From positions 368,662 to 432,661 of the forward strand of contig QAOA01002012.1 of the NCBI GenBank assembly GCA_003255065.1: DNA of 64,000 bases, read 5' to 3'. The DNA comes from Cercis canadensis. Its lineage: Eukaryota > Streptophyta > Magnoliopsida > Fabales > Fabaceae. The notes beneath the pieces are model-generated. The model was not told the DNA's origin, ran no database searches, and worked only from the letters and a program-made list of their open reading frames with translations. The position numbers and the translations under genes are program-made. The stretch's first letter is position 1; every line of letters begins with the position of its first letter. Below are positions 21,901 through 32,427 of the stretch, piece by piece.

Positions 21901-23835
21901 ACTTGGTTAAAACATTAAATAAACAATAAAGGAGTGAAATTGGTCAAAGTCACACAGAACTTGCTGTAAAAGATCTGGCACAAGTAACATGCAGGCAGAG
22001 TAGATCAGATGCACCAAGTAGCAAACCATCCAAAATAAGGTAAAAGAAAGCCACAGGAACTGAGCCCACTACCCATCAGTTCTCTCTGCACTTTCCACTG
22101 ATTTTAGGTTTATGATTTGGTAATTAGAAGAGGAAAACTCATCTTGGCGGCAACAAACTATCCTTCCCAAGTAAGTTTACCAGTAACAAGCAAATAGAAT
22201 ATCAAAAGCAATGTTTTAAAAACCGAACTGGTCCTCAAACCCTTTTGGTTGATGACCACCAACTGGACTGGTCGGACCAGTCAGACTGCCAGTCCAACCG
22301 GATGATGTAAAAAAGCAGTAAAAACCTGGGAATTCTTTGAATCTTGTTTGAACAGACACATGCAAGTTGCTCTGATTTGAATCTCATTCTTTCACGCATC
22401 AGACAAAGCAACCTCTTGGAATTTCCAAAACCAAAAAAAATAAAAAAAACAATGGATACTCCATAACAATATAGCCGGCCCCTAGCATACCCTTCCCGAT
22501 AGCATTAGTGTAATTACAAGTAGAATTAGTGAAGAAATTTATGGTTTCTAGAGCCTGAAACAGAGCACAAAGAGGTACACTAGCCCAGCCACCGTTCAAG
22601 GAATCAAGACAAAGACATAGATAGAGACCAAGAGAGAGAGAAAGAGAGGAGAGTGAAAGCAATTTTGAGATTGGGATGAGAGCAAGCGATAGGGAGAGGG
22701 AGGGAGAGAGAGAGAAAGAGAGTAAGAGAAGAACTCACCAGATGCTGGAATTAGGAGGTTAGAGACTTAGAGCTACGATTTTGGGATTGGGATGAGAGTG
22801 AGCATGAGTGAGGAGAAATTGTGAAGGATCAAGGGAGGAAGAGAGAGACAGAGAGATAGCAGAGGAAGAGTCCATGGATTTGATGGAAAATTTGGGAGAA
22901 AATTAGAAAAGTGGAAAACAGAAAAATTTTAAAAAGTAAATAAAAATTAAAACCTATTAAAGTCCACCATCCGGTTACTTAAAACCGGTACTGGTTCACA
23001 CTGGTTTTGACCGGTTTAACCGCCCTAGCAACCCAACCCCCTGACCGGACCAAGCACAGGCTGATCCGGTCCAGTTTTTAAAACATTGATCAAAAGCAAG
23101 ACCGCTAGCAAGCTAAGCAAAGGAGTCTATTTGTGTTCTGTTGAATTCTGTCTTTGAAAATTCAGAAAGTCAATCCTTGCATGAAATTAAAAAATACAAA
23201 GGAGTAGATGGGGCTGGGAAGAATATTTAGGTTCAGTAGAAAATTGATAGCAGACTGAGAAAGGAATGCAGAAAGATAGAATAAATAGAGGGCAAGAAAA
23301 AACAAGACTAATCCTTTCTCAGTAATAAAACTCTTCTTTCATTCAGAGAGCGAGAGAGAGAGAGAGAAAAACTTAAAATGATAAAAGAGAGAATGTGAAG
23401 AGAATAAAACAAAAAGGAGAAAGAAGCTCAATACATATCAGATCAATTACTCATTTGATAGCAGAAAACATAAATAATATTCTGTATAGTGGTGAACACA
23501 AATAAACCTAACTGAACTAGGATAAGAAACTCTAGCTCAGAACTGAAGTACAATGAAATCCCAAAATAGTTTAATTCATACACCATTTATGAAATACCAA
23601 AATAACCCCAGTAACTACATTAAAATTTCCACATTATCTCCAAACAGATGAAATTTGAAGAGAAATGGATTGTAACAGAAGATCAATTGGGATGATACCT
23701 GCATAGACTCCATACCTTTAGTAATCCGATGGTGCCAAAATATTCTGCCAACATGGTTTCATCAGTCCCATGAGGCAAGTTGCATACATAGACAGACCCA
23801 TTTGAAGGAGCAACTTTTCCTGGATGGCTTGCCAT
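15985..23835 (-). CDS. TAF15: TAF15-type RNA-binding protein (TFIID-associated), 387 aa
   Basis: Seven coding exons join in phase with GT-AG introns: 23835-23716, 20265-19910, 19797-19612, 18641-18558, 17043-16965, 16888-16762 and 16196-15985. They give 388 codons with the stop, close to the Arabidopsis TAF15 length as I remember it (about 370). The RRM spans residues 12-95, with RNP2 VYVCNL at 15-20 and RNP1 KGDATVTY at 62-69. Two RanBP2-type zinc fingers follow (C155, C160, C171, C174 and C219, C222, C233, C236), each preceded by a tryptophan, then an acidic/basic segment and an Arg-Asp repeat tail (about 320-387). FUS/EWS/TAF15-family proteins bind RNA and associate with TFIID in the nucleus. 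The start is the first ATG of the conserved N terminus, in a strong gccATGgc context. No lesion was seen. Introns carry a 56-bp duplication, LINE ends and a hAT-type element. Confidence 0.93.
18305..18416. repeat. Near-perfect 56-bp tandem duplication in a TAF15 intron
   Basis: Positions 18305-18360 are repeated at 18361-18416, starting gatacataattgtatcacag. The copies differ only in their last few bases. Such low divergence marks a recent event. It lies in the intron between exons 4 and 5. Confidence 0.92.
19157..19262 (-). mobile_element. LINE-like 3' end (poly-T headed), TAF15 intron
   Basis: A T run is followed by cttatagaagaagaattt and then gaggagggcaag-type sequence. Read on the minus strand this is a 3' end with a poly-A tail. 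Similar blocks occur at about 21400-21515 and 26398-26510. I infer truncated non-LTR elements of one family. No coding part was recognised. Confidence 0.4.
20300..20680. repeat. Dispersed repeat copy 1 (TAF15 intron)
   Basis: A purine-rich block is followed by atcaattactcatt, aaataaacctaatt, ctaggataa and repeated aatccca. The same order occurs at 23340-23660 and, more diverged, at 33540-33870. The family is unknown; it may be an old LTR. Confidence 0.4.
21400..21515 (-). mobile_element. LINE-like 3' end, second copy (TAF15 intron)
   Basis: The segment tttgataacagaagtttcag followed by ggaagaggacaagaaatcctcc is close to the 19157-19262 block but lacks a long T run. It is probably an old copy of the same non-LTR 3' end. 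Confidence 0.35.
22209..23088. mobile_element. Non-autonomous hAT-type element, copy 1, with 8-bp target duplication
   Basis: The ends are inverted: caatgttttaaaaaccg at 22209 and the complement of its counterpart ending aaaacattg at 23088. The flanks 22201-22208 and 23089-23096 are both atcaaaag. An 8-bp duplication is typical of the hAT superfamily. Subterminal regions are rich in accggt/ggaccgg motifs, and the middle holds a GA-rich tract (22600-22740). There is no transposase frame. It lies in the TAF15 intron between exons 1 and 2. Confidence 0.82.
23340..23660. repeat. Dispersed repeat copy 2 (TAF15 intron)
   Basis: A GA-rich tract at 23345-23370 is followed by agatcaattactcattt, aaataaacctaact and ctaggataagaaac. 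This is the clearest match to the copy at 20300-20680. Confidence 0.4.
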
Positions 23836-23883
23836 GGCCCCCGAATTTCATGAAATTGAAGCAATGAGAACCACCACAAAGCT
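23836..23883 (-). other. Probable 5' UTR segment of TAF15 with overlapping upstream ORF
   Basis: A TTTTCTCAG acceptor at about 23884 could open the first coding exon, giving a 48-base leader before the start codon. An upstream ATG at 23851 lies 16 bases before the main start in another frame. Its 28-codon frame runs across the main start to a TGA at 23764-23762. Its context is weak (ttcATGa). The acceptor choice is inferred. Confidence 0.4.
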
Positions 23884-26800
23884 CTGAGAAAATAGACCAA
23901 CAGAAAACTCTTTTAACAATGAAGCAACTGGACTGAAAAGAAGCAAAGCTGTTGGCAGGCATGTGCATACAGATCAAAAAGTTGAGATGAAAAGCAAACA
24001 AGTGAAAACTGTAAGGGAAACAGTAGAAATATCCCACCCCCACCCAAATTTCTTCCGTAAGGTCCATAACAAATACAAATAACTTTCATATCAGTCAAAA
24101 AGATAAGAACAGAATGAACAAAAGACTAATTAAATAGGTCTAAACCATACCCAAAAATCAAATATAAATACATGGGTCAATGGCTTGTTGCAGGATTGGG
24201 TGGTGAAGTCAGTTGATTTCCTTGTACATTTGATGTATATTATAAACCAGACCATGGTCAGTAGGATGTTATGGGCTGGCAGCAAAACAAGAAGAACTTT
24301 TTCAATGTTATGAATTACAACATTAAGCTCTGTAATGCTGGTGATTGATGATGCTATTTTCCATTGATGCTGTCCCTTCTAAAGTTTCAATATTTATGTT
24401 AGAAAAGCATTTTTACAGAATATTTTTTACTGCTGAAAAATAATGAAGCGGAATATGATTGTGCTTAGTTGGTGTTATGTAAAGAAGACAGAAAGCAATA
24501 TGATGGTTAATTTGCTGATGTATTGTCCAGTAGCAAATATCTTGTGGATATTCATGTTCTCCCTTCCTGATGTCCTGTGGCTGATGCCTTTTCTTCTTAT
24601 GGATGTATTTATGGTGCTAGGGGGTGTAGCGTGCCCAGACTGTGCCACATGGTGCAAATGGCTAGAGAGGAATAGTAATTTTTCAAACAGCATGCAGAAG
24701 ACTTGAAGGAGTTTAAGACCTACTTAAATTCTGTGGCTCTTTGATGCACTGCTTTTTTTTTTTTTATCAGATAATAAATGTGTCTTTCGCAGAGTTCCTG
24801 GTGTCTGTGACTTTTAGGACTTAGTGGTCTTTTACTTTTTCCTAGGAGGTGTAATTTTCTGTGCCCATCCAGCAGTAATCAGGTTGAGCCCACACTTTGA
24901 CAACTTGTCAAATACATTACATGTGATTCAACTACAATGGATCCTCATTTTAACAACAAGCCACGTGACCTGAAGGCACAAGTTGTTAAGTGAGGGCCAA
25001 ATACTGGTTATCTCACATGCTCCTAAGATTGCATTTTATATTTCCCAAAGGCATCTCTTACAAAATCCCACTGGGAAGTATACACAAATCACTCATCCAC
25101 CATTATTTTGAGCTAAAATTTTTAATTCTTGAAATGTGAATGAAAGAAGATCAAACTGTAGACCATTTGGCATAACGTTTTGATGTAATGTCAAAGAACC
25201 ATTTAACCTAATGGATTAAGCATTTAGTTTGAGTGGTTCTTTAACAATTGGCTTGAAAATCAGCAGCCCAATACACATGCAAAGATGACAAACACTTTGA
25301 TACACTAAAGTTCAATTAAAAAGTTAAGCTTGATGCCAGAAAGCATAACTTCATAAAATATTAGAGGTAATTAATCCAAAAAGCAAGAAACCAAAAACAA
25401 TAGTCGAGAACACACGTACAGCACCACAATATAGCATAGAGGTGAGACAAACAACCATAATTGTATAGACTAATTTAGTATGACGAGTGCAAATGAGATT
25501 CCCACACTTCCCAGCCATAAAGATCTCTATTGTGAAAGTCCATAGAGTGCCATCCTTGCTCTCTATCACTGTAAGTTATTCATAACAAACTAAATCGTTT
25601 TCTTTTTACTAAATAAGTTACAGTGCATTCCAGCAAACAAATATAAGTTACAATGTATGAGAGATAAAAAGCATCAATCATATTGCATTTCAGTAATCAT
25701 AATGCTGGACAGCAACCTAGATAGCATTCCCATAAAAATGCCATTATAAAAAGCTTATCTCCTCAAAAAATCACAAACATGAAGTACCTCAAAAAGTAAT
25801 ACAACATAAATCACAAATAAGAAAAACCAATATACAATCTTAAATCCATATATCAGTATATAAGTTCAAAAAATGTCCATCCAACTTATAACGACACAAA
25901 AGTCAACTGACCAAGATGGAGCATAACAAAAGAAATAGAAGTAGACAGTATCAGATTCATGTTGACAGTATAATATGTCACACTGCTAAACTTACAGCGT
26001 CAAATTATCTAATAGCCTGACCTCCACTACCTGACCTATAACTTTCCTTTGTCAACAAGTTTTTGATGCCGTCCCAAGTTTTGCGTCTTTTTCTTCTATT
26101 TATTCTCATTATGCTTTTTTTTTTTTTCCCCATTATCAAAGATGACATTTGTTGCTAAGGACGATAAGAATAAGTACAATTAGGAAGAACATAAAATATG
26201 ATCCAAGAAAATAAAAACTAAAAAAAAAGTAAATGTGATCATGAAAGCAGTACAGCTCTTTACATGAGTTACAAATATTATAGAAATCTCCATGCCATAT
26301 AAACAATCCCATTGACACATGCAACACTAGCATGAAAAATAAAACATAAGCATAGAGATCAAATCAACTAAGTATTTTGTCATAGTTGAATTTTTGGGAT
26401 TTTTTTTTTTTTTTTTTTTTGATAAAAGAAGAATTGTATTAAAAAAGGAAGAGTAAGATGAAAAGAGGATTAGCTATCCTTTAGGAAAGAAAATACAGAA
26501 GATAAAACAACAGCAAGAACAAAAGAAAACATCAATGTAATAAGGCTTGCCAATCCCTTGTCATGTATTGTTTGGGGGCAAATTATATTGCTCTATAGGC
26601 CTTAGTAGATCACAGAGTTTAGGGCTATCAACTTTAGTGAGCTTTTACTTTCATTGATTTTATATTTCCAGTCCCAGGAGTATTTTAGTAGTTTTTGAAT
26701 AGCCGGATTTGGGCTAAAGTCTAATGTCTAGGTTTTCCTTATGATTTTGATTGTAGTAGCAAGTCTTCAACCTTACAGAATTAGCAATATATTGTTATTA

Positions 26801-27925
26801 TCATAAGGTTGCAGATTAAGTTATAGTAAGTCTATTTACACAGGATGTAATGCTTTCTTTCAAAGAACAATTATCAGCATTACGATTTTGTTCAGAAAAT
26901 TGCTTTCTTCTTGGTTATTTGATGCAATCAAACCATACTTATGATGCCTAGGGAACCCTTTTGTTTTTTTCTTTTTCTAGAACTCCTAATCGTTTTTTTA
27001 TCTTCAATTAGCCAACTGCCAACACCAGATTTCCTACCCAGACAGCACTAAACATACTTTCCTTCAAAACCCTCAATAATTATTGCTTGAACTCACCCTA
27101 GAATTCTAATTTCACATGTATAGTTCACAGCACCTTACAGCCACAATTTGACCCTTAAACCCCATCATATGGCTCCAACCACTTTTTCCCTCACATATCC
27201 AAATGAACCTTCAATCCCCAAACTCTCTACCATTAATACATCCAAGAAAACTCTAACCCTAACCTATTAATTCTTAAATCTCCCACACCGCTGTCCTATG
27301 TCATAAATCAAAAATCATGTGCAGTAGCATAAATTTGTTCTTGAAAAAATCTTGACATTCCCTTCATAATATAAACAGAAAACCATCACAAACAAACGCA
27401 CATATTCATACAATCTTAATTCCTCCTTACTTCCATATCCCTAAACCAAGTCAAAAAGAGCTCCTCCAAAGGTAAGATCACCAAATGCTCCAAACAGTTA
27501 ATCTCATTCTTAACCTTTTATACCATGCTACATAACCCATTTCACAGCTCAATAGAACACCATAAATCATTCCCCCTTTTAGTAAAAATCAACTCAAAAA
27601 CCCATCTTTTCTCAGAATGTTACACCTATTTAAATACATTCTCTGAAACGCAGCATTTCTAACCACCAATTTAATTCTCAAGGGCAAAAAGGTATCAACA
27701 ATTGAAATTGGGACAACCCATCATTTCAACCAGCATAGAAGCACATGGCAAAAATAAAAATAAAAGAGGCAGAGAAGCATCGATGCTTCAGAATTGCCGG
27801 CTACCCGTTTCGCATACGTATCCGACCGTGCCCACAAGGTTTACCTTCAGTTTTTTTTTTCACTTTTTATTCGAGACAGCAACAACAGAAAGGGGATGCA
27901 GAAAACAAAAAATTGTCCCACAAAC
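23884..27925 (-). other. Large presumed 5' UTR intron of TAF15
   Basis: About 4 kb with no credible coding exon. It includes a LINE-like 3' end with a 20-base T run at about 26398-26510. The short frames (for example 24443-24706) show no known motif. Plant housekeeping RNA-binding protein genes often have such an intron, but its extent here rests on the inferred UTR exon. Confidence 0.4.
26398..26510 (-). mobile_element. LINE-like 3' end, third copy, with long T run
   Basis: A T run is followed by gataaaagaagaattgtatt and aggaagagtaagatgaaaag, the same architecture as the 19157 and 21400 blocks. Read on the minus strand it ends in poly-A. Confidence 0.4.
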
Positions 27926-28150
27926 CTGAAAGAAATCCAAGAAATGAAAATATTTGAGAGATTCAATCTATTGTGTTCTTGTGAGAGCGGGACAACGTTG
28001 CGATGCAACAAAAAAGTAGCTGTGGCTGTGCTGGAAACGGGATTGGCAGAAAAGTGAGAGAAGTGGGAGTTGAGAAAGGCTGGGGTTGATGCCGCTGGCG
28101 CTGGCTACAAAGCCCTCTTTTTCTTCTTGCGTTGCGTCTGCACTCCCTAA
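27926..28150 (-). other. Probable first (non-coding) exon of the TAF15 gene
   Basis: On the minus strand a C/T-rich leader-like stretch ends in tttcttggatttctttcag followed by GTTTGTGG, a good donor at 27925. It lies upstream of the TAF15 coding exons on the same strand, and sequence beyond 28150 is AT-rich as in promoters. It has no protein similarity. The transcription start and the exon itself are inferred. Confidence 0.4.
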
Positions 28151-28293
28151 TACGGTGTGGTTTTTCCGTTTTGGTCAATGGACTCTGGGCTTATGAAGTT
28201 TAGTCCCTGGTCCATGGTCCAATCAATTAGGAACATTTTATTTAATTCAAATTTTAAAAAAGTTTAAATTCTCTTTTTAATTTGGGTTTTGCT

Positions 28294-28629
28294 GAGAGTG
28301 CTACCACGCCACCCAATTTGGTGGGCTCTCGATAACTACTTAGTAATTTTAGTGTTATTGTGAAGCACTCAAACGACTTGAATTATTAAGTATGCGATAA
28401 AATATAATTTTTTATAAAATTCATAAATGGCACAATATAAGATAATGTGTCAAAAAAATTAAATTTTTTCTTAAAAAATAAAAAGAATTTGGCACGTTAT
28501 CCTATATCATGTAATTTATATATTTTTTAAAAAGTTGTATGTTCTATCGCATATTTTATGACTTAGTTTTTGAAAAATTTTGTAGATGGATCCCACCAAA
28601 TCCACCCAATTGAGGGGGGTATCACTATC
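28294..28629. mobile_element. Palindromic MITE upstream of TAF15
   Basis: The two halves are imperfect reverse complements over nearly the whole length. The left half (gagagtgctacc, ccacccaatttggtggg, aagtatgcgataaaat, ggcacaatataagataatg) mirrors the right half (tatcctatatcatgtaat, cgcatattttatgactta, ccaccaaatccaccc, ggtatcactatc). It is 336 bp, AT-rich in the middle and non-coding. It ends about 140 bp from the presumed TAF15 first exon. No clean target duplication was identified. Confidence 0.65.
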
Positions 28630-29041
28630 CTCATTAATGCCAAATATAACTTAGCAAACCCTTTTTAATCTCTATGGTCTAATGCAATTTGGACTCTCAC
28701 TTTCCAATTTCAACAATTAATTTCTTCGAAACAATAAGTGTAACTTGTCAACCGGGTTAGTAGAGCTAATGACATGGACAATAAGATGTACACGTAGAAA
28801 CCACATATTAGATTATGTGGCAAATGTGGTGGGAATCACCACTTCTAGTGAATGTATAATTGCCAATAGGCTTCACCATGCCACTTTACTTGACACCTAT
28901 TTATTATTATATGGTTGATATATGTTGGCCACATGTCTATTTTACGGCCCATGCCATCAACTCCATTACCTTAAGAGTGCATTTGAATAGAGAAGTCCTC
29001 TTAAGAAAAAGCTCTTTGAAATGTATTTTGTATGTCTGAAG
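28630..29041. other. Intergenic, nothing recognised
   Basis: AT-rich sequence between the MITE and the second hAT-type element. No gene or repeat was recognised. Confidence 0.4.
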
Positions 29042-29909
29042 CAATGTTTTAAAAACCAAACCGGTGAACGAACCGTTTTGACAAAAAATACTAGTCAGAC
29101 CGATCGAATCGGTTAGACCGTTCGGTCGGACCGGTTGAATCGAAGCTTTTTCTAAACTTACAGATTAACAAAAAATAAAACATAAAAAATAAATCACAAT
29201 TCATTGAACTTAACTCATAAGTGAAAGTTTTAAATTTAAAGATTCAAATAACTAAAAGTCAAAAGATATAAAAACTTAATCTATATACATCTAATTTAAA
29301 ATGGTAATCTATAATAAAATTAGATTGTTTCAATGGCCAACATTTTTTACAAGTTCGCATACTCTTAACATAATCAAGTTTGCAATTTTTAAAATAAAAA
29401 AATTAGATAATTAGAACATATAAAACATGTGTACAGTGTGACTATGTGTTATAATTTTTACATATTTAAAAATTTAATATTAAATAAATCTATTAAATAA
29501 TTAATAAAAAAATTTTGTGTAATAATAAATACAAGTCTTGAGTCGTCCCAATGATTTGGATAGGAAAAAAATTAATTTCTTAACTAGTTTATTAATAAAC
29601 ATATTTATATGTGATATTATACTCAATAATTGATATGTCCTGGTGGTAAAGAATGCTACATTTGAAGAAAAGGGGAGGGGATCGAATTCACCCAAGAGCA
29701 ATTTCACTTCCAAGTTAGCAATTTTGCAAGCCATCCGGTTTTCTAAAACTGGACCGGTTCACCGGTTCACACCGGTTTTGGCGGTTCTCTCCGGTTTTAG
29801 GCGGTTTAACCGCTACAACGGTTTAGGGGTATGAATCGGACCGGATTTCCAAACGGGCACCGGTTGGACCGGTCGGACCGCCCAGTCCGGTCCGGTTTTT
29901 AAAACATTG
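29042..29909. mobile_element. Non-autonomous hAT-type element, copy 2
   Basis: It has the same termini as the element at 22209-23088: caatgttttaaaaacc at 29042 and ggtttttaaaacattg ending at 29909. The flanks gtctgaag (29034-29041) and gtctaaag (29910-29917) are an 8-bp duplication with one mismatch. Subterminal accggt-type motifs are dense on both sides. Near 29636-29690 is a tRNA-like phrase (cctggtggtaaagaatgc, then gatcgaattc), possibly an old nested SINE. There is no transposase. Confidence 0.78.
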
Positions 29910-30923
29910 GTCTAAAGTGTAACTTTTAAAACACTTGAAAAAAAGTTTTAGAGAAGCTCAAAAATAGAGCTTCTGCAACTTCAACTTTAGTAAAGGCCCT
30001 CAACATTGATTAGAATTGTTAAAACATGTTGGTTTACTCCATTTCGGCCTAGTCCAATTCGACGTAGGGGCGGCTAATTTTCAAATGGGCCACCAGCCCA
30101 AAGGGCTACGGATTAAACATGTTAGCTCATTAGCCATATCCTCTTTTTTTTTTTTCTCTCATTTTTTAATTATTACTATTTGAAATTGGGCTAAAAGCTA
30201 AAAAGGCTTTGGCTTTNTTTTTTTTTTTTTTTTTTATGATTTTGATTATTTGGGTTAAATTGTTAATGGATCAAATTGAACTAAAATAAAGATTTGACAT
30301 AAAATTAAAAAAAGCTTAAAAATAACTAAATAATGTTATTGAACATAAAATTTATCAAATTTCATAATTATATGTAACAAAATGCATAAAATAGTTAAAT
30401 AATTCAACACATTAAAAATTTTATCACTAATTTTTTCAATTCCATAGAATATAAAATCTAATTTAAATTACTTAAAATTCTTTTTCACCATTTCATTATT
30501 TTTAAATGTAGTGTCCTTCACAAAGGCTATGGAATAGATAGATTAGAATGAATATGTGATATTCCTCAATTATTTTTTTTGTGAAGGAATAAATTAGAAA
30601 GAATTGGTAATATATCTTGTAATTGTATTTATTTTTTAGAAGATATTAATATTTCATAAAAGTAGGATTCATATCCCTTTTTTGGTGAAAGAATATGATA
30701 AAAGTGAATAGAATCACTAATAATTTAGGACATGATTTGATGATGAATATATCAATATTATATTCTAATGTACATGTTCAATCTTTTAATAAAATATGAA
30801 TCTATTCATAATTCTATTTGTATTGTTTGATTAAATTATATTATTTTTAAGAATATATATATATATACACACTCTGTATCGTGTCTTGCACTTTTTTAGA
30901 TTTTTTCTTGTCTTGTATATGTA
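29910..30923. other. Intergenic, AT-rich, nothing recognised
   Basis: No gene was found. One N lies in a T run at 30217, and a TA microsatellite lies near 30854-30868. Confidence 0.4.
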
Positions 30924-30938
30924 CTCTCTAGGTATTTT

Positions 30939-31118
30939 TTTTTTTGTTACCCACCGGTGTCTGGGCTTCACCCAACTAATCTGATTTCGAGCCAGGAATG
31001 ACCACAAGGGCGGCAAAGCTCTCCCAACAGACGTAGCTGCATTCCCAAGGGCTCGAACTTGAGACTCTTGGTTAAGCTAGAACAGCCCCTTACCAACTGA
31101 TCTACACACTTGTTGTTG
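30939..31118 (-). mobile_element. tRNA-derived SINE with target duplication
   Basis: Read on the minus strand, the 5' end has a box-A-like tagatcagttggtaagg (about 31104-31088) and a box-B-like aagttcgagccc about 40 bases later. The unit ends in ggtgggtaac followed by poly-A at about 30947-30939. The flanks ctctctaggtatttt (30924-30938) and ctctctaagtatttt (31119-31133) are a 15-bp target duplication with one mismatch. Length is about 180 bp. This is the internal-promoter, poly-A, duplication signature of a SINE. Confidence 0.82.
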
Positions 31119-31133
31119 CTCTCTAAGTATTTT

Positions 31134-32427
31134 GCTATGTAATGTAACTCGTCAATGGACCCTCTATTTTATAGTAGTTATCCAATCTATTTCAAGAAAT
31201 ATGAATTGTGCAAGCATTGTTACATAAGGGATTAACATTGTCTCATATATCCTTGCACATTATCTCCAAAAGCAATTAATGGCCTCTCAATTCACATAGT
31301 GCCAAATAGTCAATACCAGTAACTGCTCCTATAAATCTCAAAAAGTAATACACATTTGCATGCTCTATGAGGTACTACATAAAAAGCCAAAAAGTGACGA
31401 AAGCAATAACTTGACTAATCCTTTGTGCCGCTGGAGCATGATTGTCCCACTATTGCAAACCAGGGTACTGCCATTTCAGTCCATACGTTTATATTCCATT
31501 TCTTTACAATTTCATTCTTTTCTGTTTTTTGGTTGAAAATTTTGTTTAAATTCAATTAACAGGGTGTTAGAATTACTTCAACGTATGTAACATACACACA
31601 CATATTTGTCAAGATCCATAATTACATGTGGGTTTTTTTTTTAAAATAAAAGAAGTCAAAGGAAGATAATTTCATTGCAATTAAATACAACAGAGTAATT
31701 AGGAGAATTTGAATCCAACAGCATTGTTGCGCATGAGAACAAGCCAGACGTGAATTTTCACTGGCTGTGAATTAATTTTGTTATTAACAAATCTTATCAA
31801 TTTTGTAATCCAAATTTAAAAATCTATTTTAGCTGTTCATAATAATAAAAGTAAAATCTTTTTTGTTTGGAAATCTGAATACCAGAATGATGGCCTCATC
31901 TACATATATACATACACCAAGCTAACATTACTCTTGCAAATATAGTTGACAATATACCGTGAATTTAAAACACATTAAAGAAGCTTTGAGTTGAGAAAAT
32001 GACTTCCTAGCCTTTGTACACACAAGAATACGACTTTCTAGTGTTCAAAATCAGACTATATTGATTCTAAAAAGTCAAAGCTCCACACATAATCAGAAAA
32101 ATATGAGCTCTCAATTAGATTTTTATGTGGCCTAGACCACCATAAATATTTGTACAAGAATCTGAACTATGTAAAGTTTCACATATTCATTATAGTATCA
32201 ATGCAACAAACTTATTTAAGTTACCATAACCAACAAAAGAATAAGATTGTAGTTCTGTCTTCCTTTTGCCATGTTGAAGGGGTGATAGGTAACATTATGT
32301 ACAATCAGCATGAAAGCACCGTGTTGAGATGCATGCTGTGTGAAATGCGCTTAAGGATTTTGGTCTTTTATTCACATAAGCCTATCCAAACACATTCTTT
32401 GTATACAAGTTGGCCTTTGATATTCAA
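31134..32427. other. Intergenic and 3' flank of the metallo-hydrolase gene
   Basis: No coding sequence was recognised. The untranslated 3' end of the minus-strand gene at 32428-42721 should lie in the upper part of this stretch. Confidence 0.4.

Noticed and set aside
24443-24706. 87-codon frame as an extra exon or gene
   Set aside because: No motif, no splice context linking it to a gene, and it lies within a presumed intron.
31050-31108. A tRNA gene
   Set aside because: A and B boxes are present but no cloverleaf could be drawn, and the unit has a poly-A tail and target duplication. It is a SINE.
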